Assembly: GCA_034770075.1 (NCBI GenBank)
Contig: CM068384.1
Location: 100,316,433 to 100,380,432 of the forward strand
Length of the DNA stretch: 64,000 nucleotides
Reading direction: 5' to 3'
Source: Aralia elata
Lineage: Eukaryota; Streptophyta; Magnoliopsida; Apiales; Araliaceae
Shown: in pieces, positions 47,667 through 58,834 of the stretch
How the letters are laid out: the number at the start of each line of letters is the position of its first letter
How positions within the stretch are numbered: the first letter of the stretch is position 1
The notes under the pieces: generated by a model
The model's database searches: none
Told to the model about the DNA's origin: nothing
Seen by the model: only the letters and a program-made list of their open reading frames with translations
Translations under genes and position numbers: made by a program

Positions 47667-48012
47667 GTTATATATATATATATAACTATCTAACAAAATA
47701 CAAATGATTTTGAATTTCCCGCTCATCTAATAAATCATCTGAGCCATCCAAAGTTTGGCATAAATCTGACCGTTCATTATTTTCTCCTTCTTTATTTCCG
47801 CTTGTTCTACATTTTTCTTTCTCTTCAAACCCTATCTTTAATACCTTCTTCTTCTACATTTTTTTTTCTCTCCAACAAAAATTAGTGCCAGAGGCACGGG
47901 GTTACCGCTAGTATATATATATTTCATATATAGTACAACTGTTCAAATGGTTATGAATTCAATTGTGAACTTACATTTCAAATTATAAGTTTGTCGCGTT
48001 TAATAGAAGGAG
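47453..48012 (+). repeat. 80-bp direct repeat pair
   Basis: 47453-47533 and 47930-48012 are nearly identical (ACTGTTCAAATGGTTATGAA through GTCGCGTTTAATAGAAGGA). Between them lie a TA microsatellite and a Helitron-like insert. Confidence 0.8.
47689..47911 (+). mobile_element. short Helitron-like non-autonomous element
   Basis: Begins TC after A, ends CTAG before T. A hairpin GTGCC-AGA-GGCAC lies just upstream of the end. There is no TSD. These are Helitron termini rules; only 223 bp and no ORF. Confidence 0.5.
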
Positions 48013-48748
48013 TTGTACTCAATTCCACTTTCAATTTTCTTATAGAAGGGTATGTATCTATTGCTTTGGCAGGCAACCCATTTGTTTCATACGAAGGTCC
48101 AAGAAAAAGAATACAGTCAGCATTTCAGTGTTCAATTCTATATTTCAGTGTGAAAAATTATAATTTATTTTATTTTATTTATAGTTTTGTAGATGTCTCA
48201 AACTATATAGCTTTTAAAATTTTATTTTTAACTTACATTTAAAATTTGACATAGTTTAAAATTTAAAGTTAAACATGATTTTGAAAATAATAAATATAAT
48301 AATAACTAGAAATACTTTTAGATTTTTTATAATATTCATAATTGTAATGACTTAAATCAAATGGATTCATATCAATTAAATTTGAAAATATTCAAATAAA
48401 CTTCTTAAAAGTCAATATTGATATTATATTTCGGAACAAAAGAGTATCAATATTGACTTTTTAAAATAAAGACTTGATTTTTTTTATTACTCAGACAATT
48501 TATAATATTCATATTGGCAAAAATTAAATGAATCATATAACATTTAAACTTAAAAGTGTTTCAAATTACTAGTCTATATGCATCATTTTGAATGTTTTTT
48601 TTTATTTCTGGTGGTGCAACACGGATAGATTATAAGAATTTGGTGATGATGATAGTTTTCGTGAAAATTTTAGTATTTAATGTACTCCTATTATTTAAAA
48701 CTATGTTTATGTTCAGATTACAGTAATGTGCATAAGAAAATTAAACTT
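48013..48748. other. intergenic DNA with a MITE end
   Basis: No gene. 48400-48446 resembles one Stowaway-like terminus (CTCTTTTGTTCCGAAATATA on the minus strand, followed by TA); its partner end was not found. Confidence 0.4.
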
Positions 48749-48757
48749 TAGTTTTTC

Positions 48758-49151
48758 GGCAAAACTAATGGTTTGACCACCGTAGTTGGCACCTTTTATC
48801 GAATACACGATTGAACTTTTAATTTTTCAAATTACCCCATTAAAGTAATTAGTATTTTGAAATTGGACCATTCTGTTAGATCTGGCTCACGACTGTTAAG
48901 TATTTTCAGACGTGGACGCGAAAAAGAAAAGGAGAAAAAGAATAAAATGATATGGCCAATGATACGTGGCTTACGCGGCAAAATGAATTAGTTGTTAAAC
49001 AAACAATCCCACCCAAACCCCACAAAATCAGAAAGCGAACTTCAGAGAGAGAGAGACACACACACACACAGCGCGAGCGATGCTTCCTTCTGCAAACTAG
49101 GGTTCCAGCGAACTAACAAGGTATGTATGATTTTGTGTTTAAAACCTCTTA
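48758..49151 (+). repeat. left TIR of the two-gene MULE
   Basis: Inverted copy of 54018-54429, highly similar over the outer 330 bp, diverged in a ~70-bp stretch, then identical again around the splice donor. A 31-bp block (GATGCTTCCTTCTGCAAACT..) is repeated directly at 49079 and 49178. Confidence 0.9.
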
Positions 49152-49309
49152 ATTCCCAACCTCGTTCATGGCTCACCGATGCTTCCTTCTGCAAACTAGG
49201 GTTCCAGCACGATCTTCGTTTAGATAAGGGGATTGATTCGGCCAAAATCAAAGGTGAAAATTTGGGGCTTTCATCTTCTCAAACCATTTGAACACCTAAA
49301 AGGTTGTTA

Positions 49310-49836
49310 ATGGCATCTTCAGATAGCAGATCCTCGTCGGTTGCTCCAAATAGGGTAGAATGTTTCTGCGATAAGACTGCATCCATTTGTGTCTCCACAA
49401 AGAACAAATCAAAGGGAAGAAGGTTTTATGGATGTCGTTTTTACCCAGTAAGTAAGTTTTAGGTATAAATTTGTAAGTTATTGTAATGTATTTTGGATTC
49501 AATTTGGTTGGGTTTTTTTTTCTCTTACAGGACGTTAATAAATATTGTGGATTTTTTCAATGGTTGGACATAACTTCTCAAAATGAAGTTCATGGTATTG
49601 GTTGCAGTGAAATGGGTTCTGTTTCAAGGAATAAAGATGAAGTCGATTTCCTGAGAAACAAAACAAGAAAACTGAAAGAGAAGTTAAAGAAACTGAAAAA
49701 GGAGACCTTAAAATTGGAGTTAGAATCTGTTAGACTAGTTGAGGCAAATAAGAAATTGCAATTGTATGTGATATTGTCATGGATGGTGACTTGTGTTGTA
49801 TTAAGTTATGTTTTTATGAATTTTGTAGCATTCTAA
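49310..49836 (+). CDS. GRF-type zinc finger, coiled-coil, membrane-anchored protein (At4g04775-like)
   Basis: Two exons, 49310-49447 and 49531-49836, with a GTAAGT..TTACAG intron, give 147 residues. Residues 18-59 form a GRF zinc finger: Cys18-F-Cys20, KGRRFYGC (Cys42) and KYCGFFQWLD (Cys52 followed by the GFF.W core). Residues ~75-118 are a Lys/Glu/Leu-rich coiled coil (KLKEKLKKLKKETLKLELES). The C-terminus ~121-143 is one hydrophobic segment (LYVILSWMVTCVVLSYVFMN), a likely tail anchor. The start is the first ATG in frame and gives the usual short N-terminus of this small plant family. It is transcribed inward from the left TIR, convergent with the transposase, the place of mudrB in MuDR. 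A nucleic-acid-binding zinc finger is family knowledge; a role in transposition is inference. No lesion seen. Confidence 0.85.
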
Positions 49837-50453
49837 GCTATGTCTGTAATGAAGTTATGTTTTCATGAAATTGTAAGCATTTTAAGCCATGTAATGAACT
49901 ATTATTTCTTTTAATGTATTTGATATTGTGGTGAATTTCTATTCATTATATCTCACGTTCAAGTTTTGTGATAGATTTTGAGCAAATGAAAATGAATAGA
50001 GTATTTGAAGTTGATGTATTTTAGAGCAAAGGAAAAGGTTTGGTCTGTTTAACAAAGAAAATGCCAGGAACTTCCTTGTTTCATTACATATTAATGACAT
50101 AAATGTATTTTAACTTATGCAGTGTATCACTGCATACCAAACCAATCAAACATGTTCCGAGCTTCATCTAAAACAATTCAGTACAACCAATTCAAACCAA
50201 TAAAACAAAATATTAACAAGGTAAACATGTGTCATCCAACCTTTCTACATTACCACAAATGTATTAGAAAACATCCAACCATCCAAAGAAAGAAACAGTT
50301 ACAACCAGTTATGAAAGTCTTAAATAGCTCCAACATTACAGACATATCCATAATATGAAAGAAACAGTTACAACCATGTCAAAAGTATTATAAATCAGCC
50401 CTAAAAAATATACTAGAGTTGCCCCAAAAGATTTGAATCCACTGTGTCTGCCT
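49837..50453. other. spacer between convergent genes of the MULE
   Basis: AT-rich; presumably holds both 3' UTRs. No further gene recognised. Confidence 0.55.
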
Positions 50454-53400
50454 TCACCGTCCCCCATCTGTAGTGGTACTTGCAGTTTGGGTTCCACCAC
50501 CAGTTGTACCGCCTTTTTTTCTTTTCACCTATTATGGCCAAATGTCAGTATGTACATTCCAAAATTGAAAGAAACATATAAATGATACAAAATGAAATAA
50601 CTCACAGTGAGTTTTGGCCTTATTCCAGCTTGTGTGTTCCTACAACCAGCTTTGTTATGTCCATATTGCTTACATTTGGAACACGTCATTGGAGTCCCTT
50701 TCCTTGATACTTTACCCGTGCTCTTTCGTTCTTCATTTGGATCTTTCCTTCTACATCTCTTTGGCCTTCCAGCCATTCTTTTAGTCAATGGAGGCAACAA
50801 GATTGGTAAGTCAGTACTAGGCCAACCATTGCTACCACTCATGGGCTTTAACAAGTGGTTATACGACTTGAGATAGGTTTCAATGTAGTAACAAGGGTCC
50901 ACAAAATCCTCAACAGGCCTCGCTTGATGAAGTATCCCAATAACAGCATGAGGACAAGGTATTCCAGATAATTGCCACACTCCACAAGAGCAAGTATGAT
51001 TCACTATGTCTACCACATATTTACCATACTTGTCACTCACCTCATACATATGACCCCCATCCCATGTGTAATCACAGTATTTAGTCAATTCAATAGATCT
51101 ATTCACTTTAGTTAGAATCCTAGGGCATAATTTACCATCTCTTTTAAGCATCTGATCTCTCTTGGTATGGATTCTCTCCATTACATGAGTTTTTATGTCT
51201 TCAAACATTGTTAAGATTGGTTTATACCTATCCTCTAGGATCCAACTGTTAAAACACTCTGACATATTGTTTGTCACTACATCACATTTGGTGGTGGTAT
51301 CAAAGTAAGCCTTACTCCAAAGTTTAGGAGGTATACCTATCAAGGCAGTGTGTGCATCATTTGACTCCTTCCTGATATCCTTCATTGCCTTTCGAAAATC
51401 AGCAGGATTGTTAGCCTTCGATGCCTTCCAGAACATCACCTTTAAAGCTGCCCCAGGGAACTTTTTTCTCCAATTTGCATAGATGTGTCTTGCACAACAT
51501 CTATGCTCTGCTAGGGGTAGTAATTCCTGAACAGCAGGCACCAAACCCTATACAAATATGCAGGAATTTTATGTTAGTATAATGCCATAAATGTGGAATA
51601 CAAATAAAACTTAAGAAGTAATAAATACCTTTTGTTGATCAGTAATTAATGTTCATCCTCTGCCTTGTTGTAATCCAACATCTTCCACTAACAAATTTAA
51701 AAACCAGCTCCAACTGTCTTTATTTTCACTCTCCACCACATCCCAAGCTATTGGGAACATTTGGTTGTTAGCATCTCTTCCTATTGCAGATAACAGCTCC
51801 CCTCTACAATATGTCTTCAAGAAACAACCATCAAGTCCAATAATAGGTCTGCATCCCTCCAACCAGTTCTTCTTCACAGCATCAAAACAAATATACATCT
51901 TTTGAAACCTTTTTGGAGTGCCCTGATCAGTCGTAATTCGTACAGTGCTACCGGGATTTGTATTAAGGATCTCTTGTCCATAGTCCCAAATACCTTCATA
52001 ATGCTCTGTCAGAGTCTTTTCTATCTTAGATAAGGCCATTTTTTTAACTTGTAAACACTGTCCAATAGAGCATTGCAGTCCAAACCTTTGCTTTATTGCT
52101 GCTTGCAATTCCCTCAACTTGATCCTTGGCTTTGATCTAATTGTCCCTCCAAACTTATCTACCAACCACCTACATCTAATAATCTTTATCTTTGTGGCTC
52201 TAATACAACTGTGGATCTCAGTTGGGTAAGCTTTGATTTGAAACCATTTATCTCTAGGAACATAACTTGCCCAAAGCTTCCATGGACATCCTGGTGCACA
52301 CTTAGCTTGAACCCTTGTAGGTTCATTAACTAGAAACCAAATTCCTTTCCCTTTTCCCACTGCATAATTTTGTATTGCTTCCCTTAGTTGGTCAACCCCA
52401 GTGAAAGTCATGTATAGCTCAAACTCAGTGTCCTTAATTGCAGTGTTTGGATTATACACAAGAATAGTTGTCTTCACTTTGATCCTTGGCTCTTCACCTT
52501 CCCACTCACTATCACTAGTTGAGGGAGGACTTGCAGGAACTTCATTGTCAGAATCTTCATACATTTCCTCCCATGGCTTCATGCCCTTTGTACCAAATTT
52601 AGTCCCAACATCATCATCAGATGAAAATGTAGGTTCAATCTCAATTTGCTCTTTTGGAACTTCATTTTTCTGCTTCTTGCTTGCTTTGTTCAGGCCTGCC
52701 CTTTTCTTCTTCCTGCCCTTGTTCTCAGTTGTCTCCTGATTATCTGATGCCTTTTTAGCATGTACTGAGCTAGAAGCTTGAGTCCCCATATCTTCAACAT
52801 GTATTTCACCACACTGCACTTCAACTTCATCATCCAATTCAACTTCACAAACAACTTCCAAATTTTTAATCTTTGTTTTCTTAATCTCTTCATTATGCAT
52901 CCTAACATTGATCAATTCTTCATTATCATCATCATCACTAACATCAGTGCACTCATCATCTGTTTCTTCATATGTAGAATCATCATCAGTTGGATATTCC
53001 ATTGGTGCATCAAGTTGCACATCAACGACATCAAACACTGTCCTCTCAGCTACCTGCTCAAAATCCCTCTCAAGTGGTAAGACTTCATCAATGGAGTGGT
53101 CACAATATAGATCAACTATACCAGATTTCTCACCCTCCTCAATTAGTAACCTAATACTATGGTCATCACATATTAACTCTAAACTATTACGAAGATCCAA
53201 ACCACCCATTCTGAAATACACTGCAGTATTCTTTTTTTATCCAAACGTCTTAGGTAAGTTATTTATTTTGGCAACATTCAGCCAGTCACCATCAACATCA
53301 TGATACAATCTTACTAAACCTCCTCCATAGTGGTATATTGGTTCTCAAGTGGTAAGACTTCATCAATGGAGTGGTCACAATATAGATCAACTATACCAGA

Positions 53401-53748
53401 TTTCTTACCCTCCTCAATTAGTAACCTAATACTATGGTCATCACATATTAACTCTAAACTATTACGAAGATCCAAACCACTCATTCTGAAATACACTGCA
53501 GTATTCTTTTTGTATCCAAACGTCTTAGGTAAGTTATTTATTTTGGCAACATTCAGCCAGTCACCATCAACATCATGATACAATCTTACTAAACCTCCTC
53601 CATAGTGGTATATTGGTTCTTCAGTGAACCTACCACCATGATTTAACTCCACAGAAAATAGAACCATGCTGCAACAGGTACAAGGCACACCATTTAAGAC
53701 ATAAACATTATAATACTGACCAAATATATCATGTAAATTTTCAATCAC
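50454..53748 (-). pseudogene. MULE transposase with tandem duplication and nonsense codon
   Basis: Exons 53748-51629, 51548-50606 and 50528-50454, all with GT/AG borders. Order: N-terminal plant MULE domain (LVRLYHDVDGDW; FRMSGLDLRNSLELI), acidic linker (DDDNEELI), zinc-binding/DNA-binding region (CAPGCPWKLWASY), catalytic domain (IIGLDGCFLKT; DVVESENKDSWSWFL; second Asp in LITDQQK; HRCCARHIYANW), SWIM finger (CSCGVWQLSGIPCPHA), CCHC knuckle (CSKCKQYGHNKAGC) and a Gly/Thr-rich tail. Lesions: a 275-bp tandem duplication (53070-53344 with 53345-53619) shifts frame; the downstream copy has a TAC-to-TAA change; and a TGA at about 51653 interrupts the catalytic domain just before LITDQ. Driven from the right TIR. 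Confidence 0.9.
53070..53619 (-). repeat. 275-bp tandem duplication inside transposase
   Basis: Two adjacent near-identical units starting TCAAGTGGTAAGACTTCATC at 53070 and 53345. 275 is not divisible by three, so the duplication breaks the reading frame. Confidence 0.92.
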
Positions 53749-53760
53749 AGTAAAACCAAA

Positions 53761-53911
53761 CCCAATATAACAAAGGTTCCCATTACATAATAGTATTGAA
53801 ATCCAGAAAAACCCAATATAATAAAGGTTCCCATTACATAATAGTATTGAAATCCAGAAAAACCCAATATAACAAAGGTTCCCATTAAATAATAGTATTG
53901 AAATCCCTAAT
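53761..53911. repeat. 51-bp tandem repeat, three copies
   Basis: Units start CCCAATATAA at 53761, 53812 and 53863, upstream of the transposase ATG, in the 5' UTR or its intron. Confidence 0.9.
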
Positions 53912-54017
53912 TTTGAAAAACCTCAAATCGACTTTTTAAAAATCGGAACGAAGAACAATCAGTCACTTAAAACCCTAGAATTTTGTCACAATGTCACTAA
54001 AGGGAATATGGAGGAGG

Positions 54018-54429
54018 TTTTAAACACAAAATCATACATACCTTGTACCAACGAAGATCTAAGCCAGAAATTCGAAGAAGAAAAACCCTAGATCGATTGA
54101 CCTTCGTTCGTCGTTCGCGCTGTCTCTCTCTCTCTCTCTCTCTGAAGTTCGCTTTCTGATTTTGTGGGGTTTGGGTGGGATTGTTTGTTTAATAGCTAAT
54201 TCATTTTGCCGCGTAAGCCACGTATCATTGGCCATGTCATTTTATTCTTTTTCTCCTTTTCTTTTTCGCGTCCACGTCTGAAAATACTTAACAGTCGTGA
54301 GCCAGATCTAACAAAATGGTCCAATTTCAAAATACTAATTACTTTAATGGGGTAATTTGAAAAATTAAAAGTTCAATCGTGTATTCGATAAAAGGTGCCA
54401 ACTACAGTGGTCAAATCATTAGTTTTGCC
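54018..54429 (-). repeat. right TIR of the two-gene MULE
   Basis: Inverted copy of the left TIR; includes (CT)n, the probable transposase promoter, and the splice donor GTATGTATG on the minus strand. Confidence 0.9.
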
Positions 54430-54438
54430 TAGGTTTTC

Positions 54439-55185
54439 TATTGATTACAATACACATCTAGAAAAATAAGTTAAAAATGCTTCTGACAAAGAAAACAGAA
54501 GAAAAAAGAAAACAGAGCTCAGCTAACAATAGAATTTTTCCAAGAAAATCAACTTCCTTTTCCCAGAAAATTGATTGATAGAAAGGTACAACCAAAATCA
54601 AACAGACTACATTCAGCAAGATTAAAACAAATCCGAATTTATAGCTACTACGAGGAACAATTTGAGAAGAAATAACAATGACTGAGAAACATATTAGATT
54701 ATGAAGGCCCGAGGAGTGCACCTCAACCAGTGTTTAGAGCAGTCTTGTGTAAGAAAGAGCTGCAAGATAGCAAACCATAATTAAGTGGCAGTAAAAAAGA
54801 ATGCAAGATAGCAAACCATATTAGATTATTGCTGCATACACATCATCCTGACCACAAAATCTTTAAATAAGAAATGGACGTAAGTTTATTTGATAAATAT
54901 TGGGTAAAATAGCTTTAGTACGAGAGTGAAACGTATACACCACCATATTCTTGCATTATTAAGTAGATATTCAACATGGTATATTTCAGATGAGAAAAGA
55001 AAAAGTAATTCTTCTCCATTAATAAATGCCTGTGCAAAAAACAAAGTTGGGGGCACGCAGTATCACCTTGCTATATGCTGCAACATTTACATCTCATTGA
55101 TCAGTCTCATTTAGTTAAAGTATATTATAAAATGTTGGAATCAAGTTGTTCATACCTTATTCTCCTTTGCCGCCCTTTTAACAGC
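54439..55185. other. intergenic DNA downstream of PPR gene
   Basis: No gene recognised; likely contains the PPR 3' UTR. ORFs here have no known motif. Confidence 0.45.
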
Positions 55186-57066
55186 TTACGAAACTACTTC
55201 GGCAGATGGGAATCCATTGTTTCTTTTGCCCTTCGGCATAAGTTTCAGAACTTTATCAAGCAAAGTGGCAACTTGTCCTTTATCTGGGAGTTGGTCTAGC
55301 AACATGGAAAAAGTAGATGGATTAGGTAAGAAACCCCTCCCAATCATTTCGTCCAGAAGTATTACTGCCTTGTCATAAGCATTTCTCTTCAGAAAGCCTA
55401 GAAAAACAATGTCGTAAGTGACAATATCAGGCAAGCAACCATTCTCTTCCATTTTCATAAGCAACGTTTTTGCTTCGTCCAATAGCCCTTCACGGCAAAG
55501 CCCATTTATCATTACAGTATATGTATAAACATTAGGCTGCAAACCTTTGGAAGAGAGGTTATTGAAAAGATCCTTGGCAATATCAAACCTTCCATCCTTG
55601 CTGGTTCCATCAATAAGAATAGTGTAAAGATGAATATCAGAGTTTAATCCACGGTTTTCCATAATATGAAACAAAGACAACGCCTCAGCACTTTGCTTAT
55701 TTTTGCATAGCCCGTCAAACAAGATACGATACGTGAAAATGTTTGGAGTCGGGCCTTGCCTTTCCACCTCGAGAAAGAGTTCCTGAGCAGCCAAATGATT
55801 TCCTTCTTGAAATAATCCTTGTAACAAAGTGCTGTAAGTAACTATGTTTGGTTTCAACCCCTTAGAAGACATTTCTCTAAAGAGATGCATGGCCTCATTA
55901 ACTTTCATCAGCTTGCAATAACCATTGATTAAACTAGTATAGCTAAAAACATTGGGCAGTAATCCCTTCACTACCATAGAATTGAACACTTCCGTAGCAT
56001 TGTTCATTTGCTTTCGTAAACAGTACCCATCGATTAGTGCATTGTATGTGACAACACCAGGATCAATACCACTTTCTCTCATGATTTGAATGACTTTCTT
56101 TGCATCTTCAATCCTCCCCTCCTTGCAAATTGTATCCACCCATATACTGAAGGTATACTCATTCGGGTAGATTTTTTTAGTGCCCATGTCTCTTAACATT
56201 CTCTCAGCCTCTTTCAATCGACCAAATTTGCATAAACCGTGAATTAATGAGTTGTAAGTGACAACATCTGGCGGAATGCCTTTATGTATCATCACCGAGA
56301 AAAGTTTCAAAGCTTCATCTATCATTTTGTCCTTACATAGACTATCAATGACAGTATTATAAGTTCTTGAGTTCGGTTTACAACTACCTTCTTCCAAAAT
56401 CCTAAGTAACTGAATGGCGTTGATAGTGTTCCCTGTCTTGCAAAGCCCATTAATAATTGTATTATACATGACTTCATCGGGGTCACAAACTTTAGTTCTC
56501 ATCAACTTCTTGAACAACTCAACTGCCTCAGGAGTTCTATCTTCTCCAACAAGACCTTTTAAAAGAGTGTTGAAGGTAACCACATCTGCTTTAAAACCAC
56601 ACTTGAAGAAGGTGCCTAAGATAGCAAAACCATAGTTGACTTGTTTCAAGTGGCAAAGACTGTTAATTACTCTATTCATAGTATATTCATTAACTGGAAT
56701 ACCCAATATACCCATCTTCTTAAACAAGCCAATAGAAGCAATATAATTTTCCATTTTTGAAACTGCCCCCAACAATTTATTGAATTGGATTGTAGGTGGC
56801 AGAGGTTTTCTTTGAGCCATCCAATCGAACAGATTGTGAGCATCATTGAGGTTAGTAATGTTATCAAATCTAGATCTGGGTTTCTCAGAATTTCTTGAAA
56901 CAGTGGCAGCAGGTATATGAGAATGAAAGAGAAGTAGATTGCTACTGTTACAATAAAAATCTGAGGGCAAGAGTAATGGGTTTGTAGAGAGAGAAAAAAA
57001 AGTACCTTGAGATTCACCAAGAACAGTTCTTCTGCAGATGAAACAAACATTTCTCTTCATCATCAA
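55186..57066 (-). CDS. P-class pentatricopeptide repeat protein, Rf-like
   Basis: Intronless 626-residue ORF. After an N-terminal region rich in Arg and Ser without a clear domain (likely organelle targeting, probably mitochondrial), fourteen 35-residue PPR motifs and one partial run from about residue 90 to 600, e.g. VVTYNSLIHGLCKFGRLKEA. The pure P-type repeats, with no E, DYW or SMR domain, and the GLCK-type helices resemble the Restorer-of-fertility-like subgroup. Such proteins bind organellar RNA one base per repeat and affect its processing or stability. The start used gives MMMKRN; the second or third Met is equally possible. The ORF is open from end to end and it is the only intact conventional gene in the window. 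It lies between two Mutator elements. Confidence 0.95.
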   Translation of the reverse strand: MMMKRNVCFICRRTVLGESQGTFFSLSTNPLLLPSDFYCNSSNLLLFHSHIPAATVSRNSEKPRSRFDNITNLNDAHNLFDWMAQRKPLPPTIQFNKLLGAVSKMENYIASIGLFKKMGILGIPVNEYTMNRVINSLCHLKQVNYGFAILGTFFKCGFKADVVTFNTLLKGLVGEDRTPEAVELFKKLMRTKVCDPDEVMYNTIINGLCKTGNTINAIQLLRILEEGSCKPNSRTYNTVIDSLCKDKMIDEALKLFSVMIHKGIPPDVVTYNSLIHGLCKFGRLKEAERMLRDMGTKKIYPNEYTFSIWVDTICKEGRIEDAKKVIQIMRESGIDPGVVTYNALIDGYCLRKQMNNATEVFNSMVVKGLLPNVFSYTSLINGYCKLMKVNEAMHLFREMSSKGLKPNIVTYSTLLQGLFQEGNHLAAQELFLEVERQGPTPNIFTYRILFDGLCKNKQSAEALSLFHIMENRGLNSDIHLYTILIDGTSKDGRFDIAKDLFNNLSSKGLQPNVYTYTVMINGLCREGLLDEAKTLLMKMEENGCLPDIVTYDIVFLGFLKRNAYDKAVILLDEMIGRGFLPNPSTFSMLLDQLPDKGQVATLLDKVLKLMPKGKRNNGFPSAEVVS

Positions 57067-58825
57067 ATTGGTTTTTTCCTTGTTGATTTTTACCTTTATA
57101 GTCTAAAAGGTAAGTGGAATGCTTTGTTTTTTGGATCTGAGCTTATACATACGGTTTATATTTGTCTACTTTCAGATGTTTTGTTTTGTACAGGAATGAT
57201 GGGTTTTAAAAGGCAAGTGAAATGCTTTGTTTTGTAGAGGGATGTTGGGTTATTTGAACTAGGCTTATGGGTTGGTTTTGGTTTACAAATTAGTTCAATT
57301 TAATAACTAAAATTACATTACCTATATATTATGGTACAATTAAACAAATTATTTTTTCACCGTTTATCTTTAATGTTTTATTTATTATTTCTCTCCCTAA
57401 AAAATTTTATACGCTGTCTAAAATAAATTTTGGATTTTCTCTCTCTAAAATTTTTAAATTTTCATTTAACTTATCTCTCTAATTTTTTTTAATACACCCT
57501 AAAATTTTTAAATTTTCATTTAACTTATCTCTCTATAAAAGATCCGTTATCTAGTTTACGCATGTCACATTAATTCACATATTATTAAAAATTAAAATAA
57601 GGACCACTATATTCCCACCCCCAGTGAAAGTATAAAAAGCCCAAGTAAGCTTTATTTGAAAGTATAAAAAGCCCAAGTAAGCTTTATTACATAAAGATTC
57701 ATTCGCTCCTTTGGATACATTCTAAAAATAAAAATAAAAATTCATTTGACGATGTATTACACTTTTTAATAGTAATTATTATTTTCTCAAAATATTTTTT
57801 CTATTTTTTTAATATATAGTTATTTAGGAATAAAATTATTGTAGAATCATAAATTACCATTATGACTTTTAGTTTTAAAAATTAATTAAAGTTTAATCAA
57901 AATATATAAGTCATAATTATTTTTAACATTAATTAACTAAATGTCTCCTATATTAATTATTATGTAATCATAATGTTTTTCTTATATTTTTAATATTTAG
58001 TTATTTAGTGCAAAATTGAGTAAAGTAAAATCCTAAACATGTTTTTAAAGTTATTGTTTATTGTATGTCTAAGTAATTAAAGTACTATAGAATAAAATTA
58101 TTGTAGAATAATAAGTTAACATTAAAATTTGTAGGACCATAAAAACTTTTTTGGTTCTCTAACATTAACTATTAATTATTTTTAATAGTTAATAATTTCA
58201 CAACTTTTCTTACTAATTGCATATAATTTAGTTTAATTTTATTATTTCATAATTTATTATTAAATCTTATGATATTATACCATCATCATATTATTATTGT
58301 ACAATATTGAATATCTTTTGTTTGTGGTATCTCTATTTTTCTTAGATGTAAGTTCTTGAGATACTTTTATAATAATGTTAAAGGTTTCAAATTATTTATT
58401 AGATAATATATTATTGTAAAAAATAAAGCATACATATTTATAACATAGTTAATTACAATAAATGTACCAATTAATCTAGTAATATTACCATTATTTGAGA
58501 CCTCTAGTATAAAAACATTTTTTTTAACAAAATGCTCTTATATTTAATTATAACAAATTTCCTATTTCATATTAAACTTTAGAAACATTTTTTTTCTTGA
58601 AATTAAATCTTTATTTTTTTTGAATGTCTTGAAATTATATCCCAATATAAATGGAATACTGTTAGTACTGTGCATCTTTATTTAATTTTTGTTCTTATTT
58701 CGTATTTTTGTATGTACTACTGTTTAGTACTGTGCATTTCAATTAGGCAGCGAGGGACACGGACCAACTTGGAAAAAAATATATGTCCAAATCAGTTAAC
58801 TGGTTTAAGCCTGTTTTTCTTTTTT
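57067..58825. other. AT-rich intergenic DNA upstream of PPR gene
   Basis: Presumed PPR promoter at the left end. A 35-bp tandem duplication (GAAAGTATAAAAAGCCCAAG..) occurs at 57624 and 57659. 57420-57540 repeats AAAATTTTTAAATTTTCATT followed by TAACTTATCTCTCT. No gene seen. Confidence 0.5.
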
Positions 58826-58834
58826 TTAAAAATA

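Larger units (their letters stand above)
48758..54429. mobile_element. two-gene Mutator element: transposase plus GRF zinc-finger membrane protein
   Basis: Terminal inverted repeats of about 400 bp (48758-49151 and 54018-54429). The flanking 9-mers TAGTTTTTC (48749-48757) and TAGGTTTTC (54430-54438) match at 8 of 9, the Mutator-type TSD. Inside, a + strand GRF zinc-finger gene and a minus-strand MULE transposase converge. Both TIRs contain a GA/CT microsatellite and, at their inner ends, ACAAGGTATGTATGATTTTG, a likely 5'-UTR splice donor for each gene. The transposase is damaged; the GRF gene is intact. Confidence 0.92.

Noticed and set aside
52401..53303. Plus-strand Ser-rich ORFs
   Set aside because: Complement of the acidic linker of the MULE transposase.
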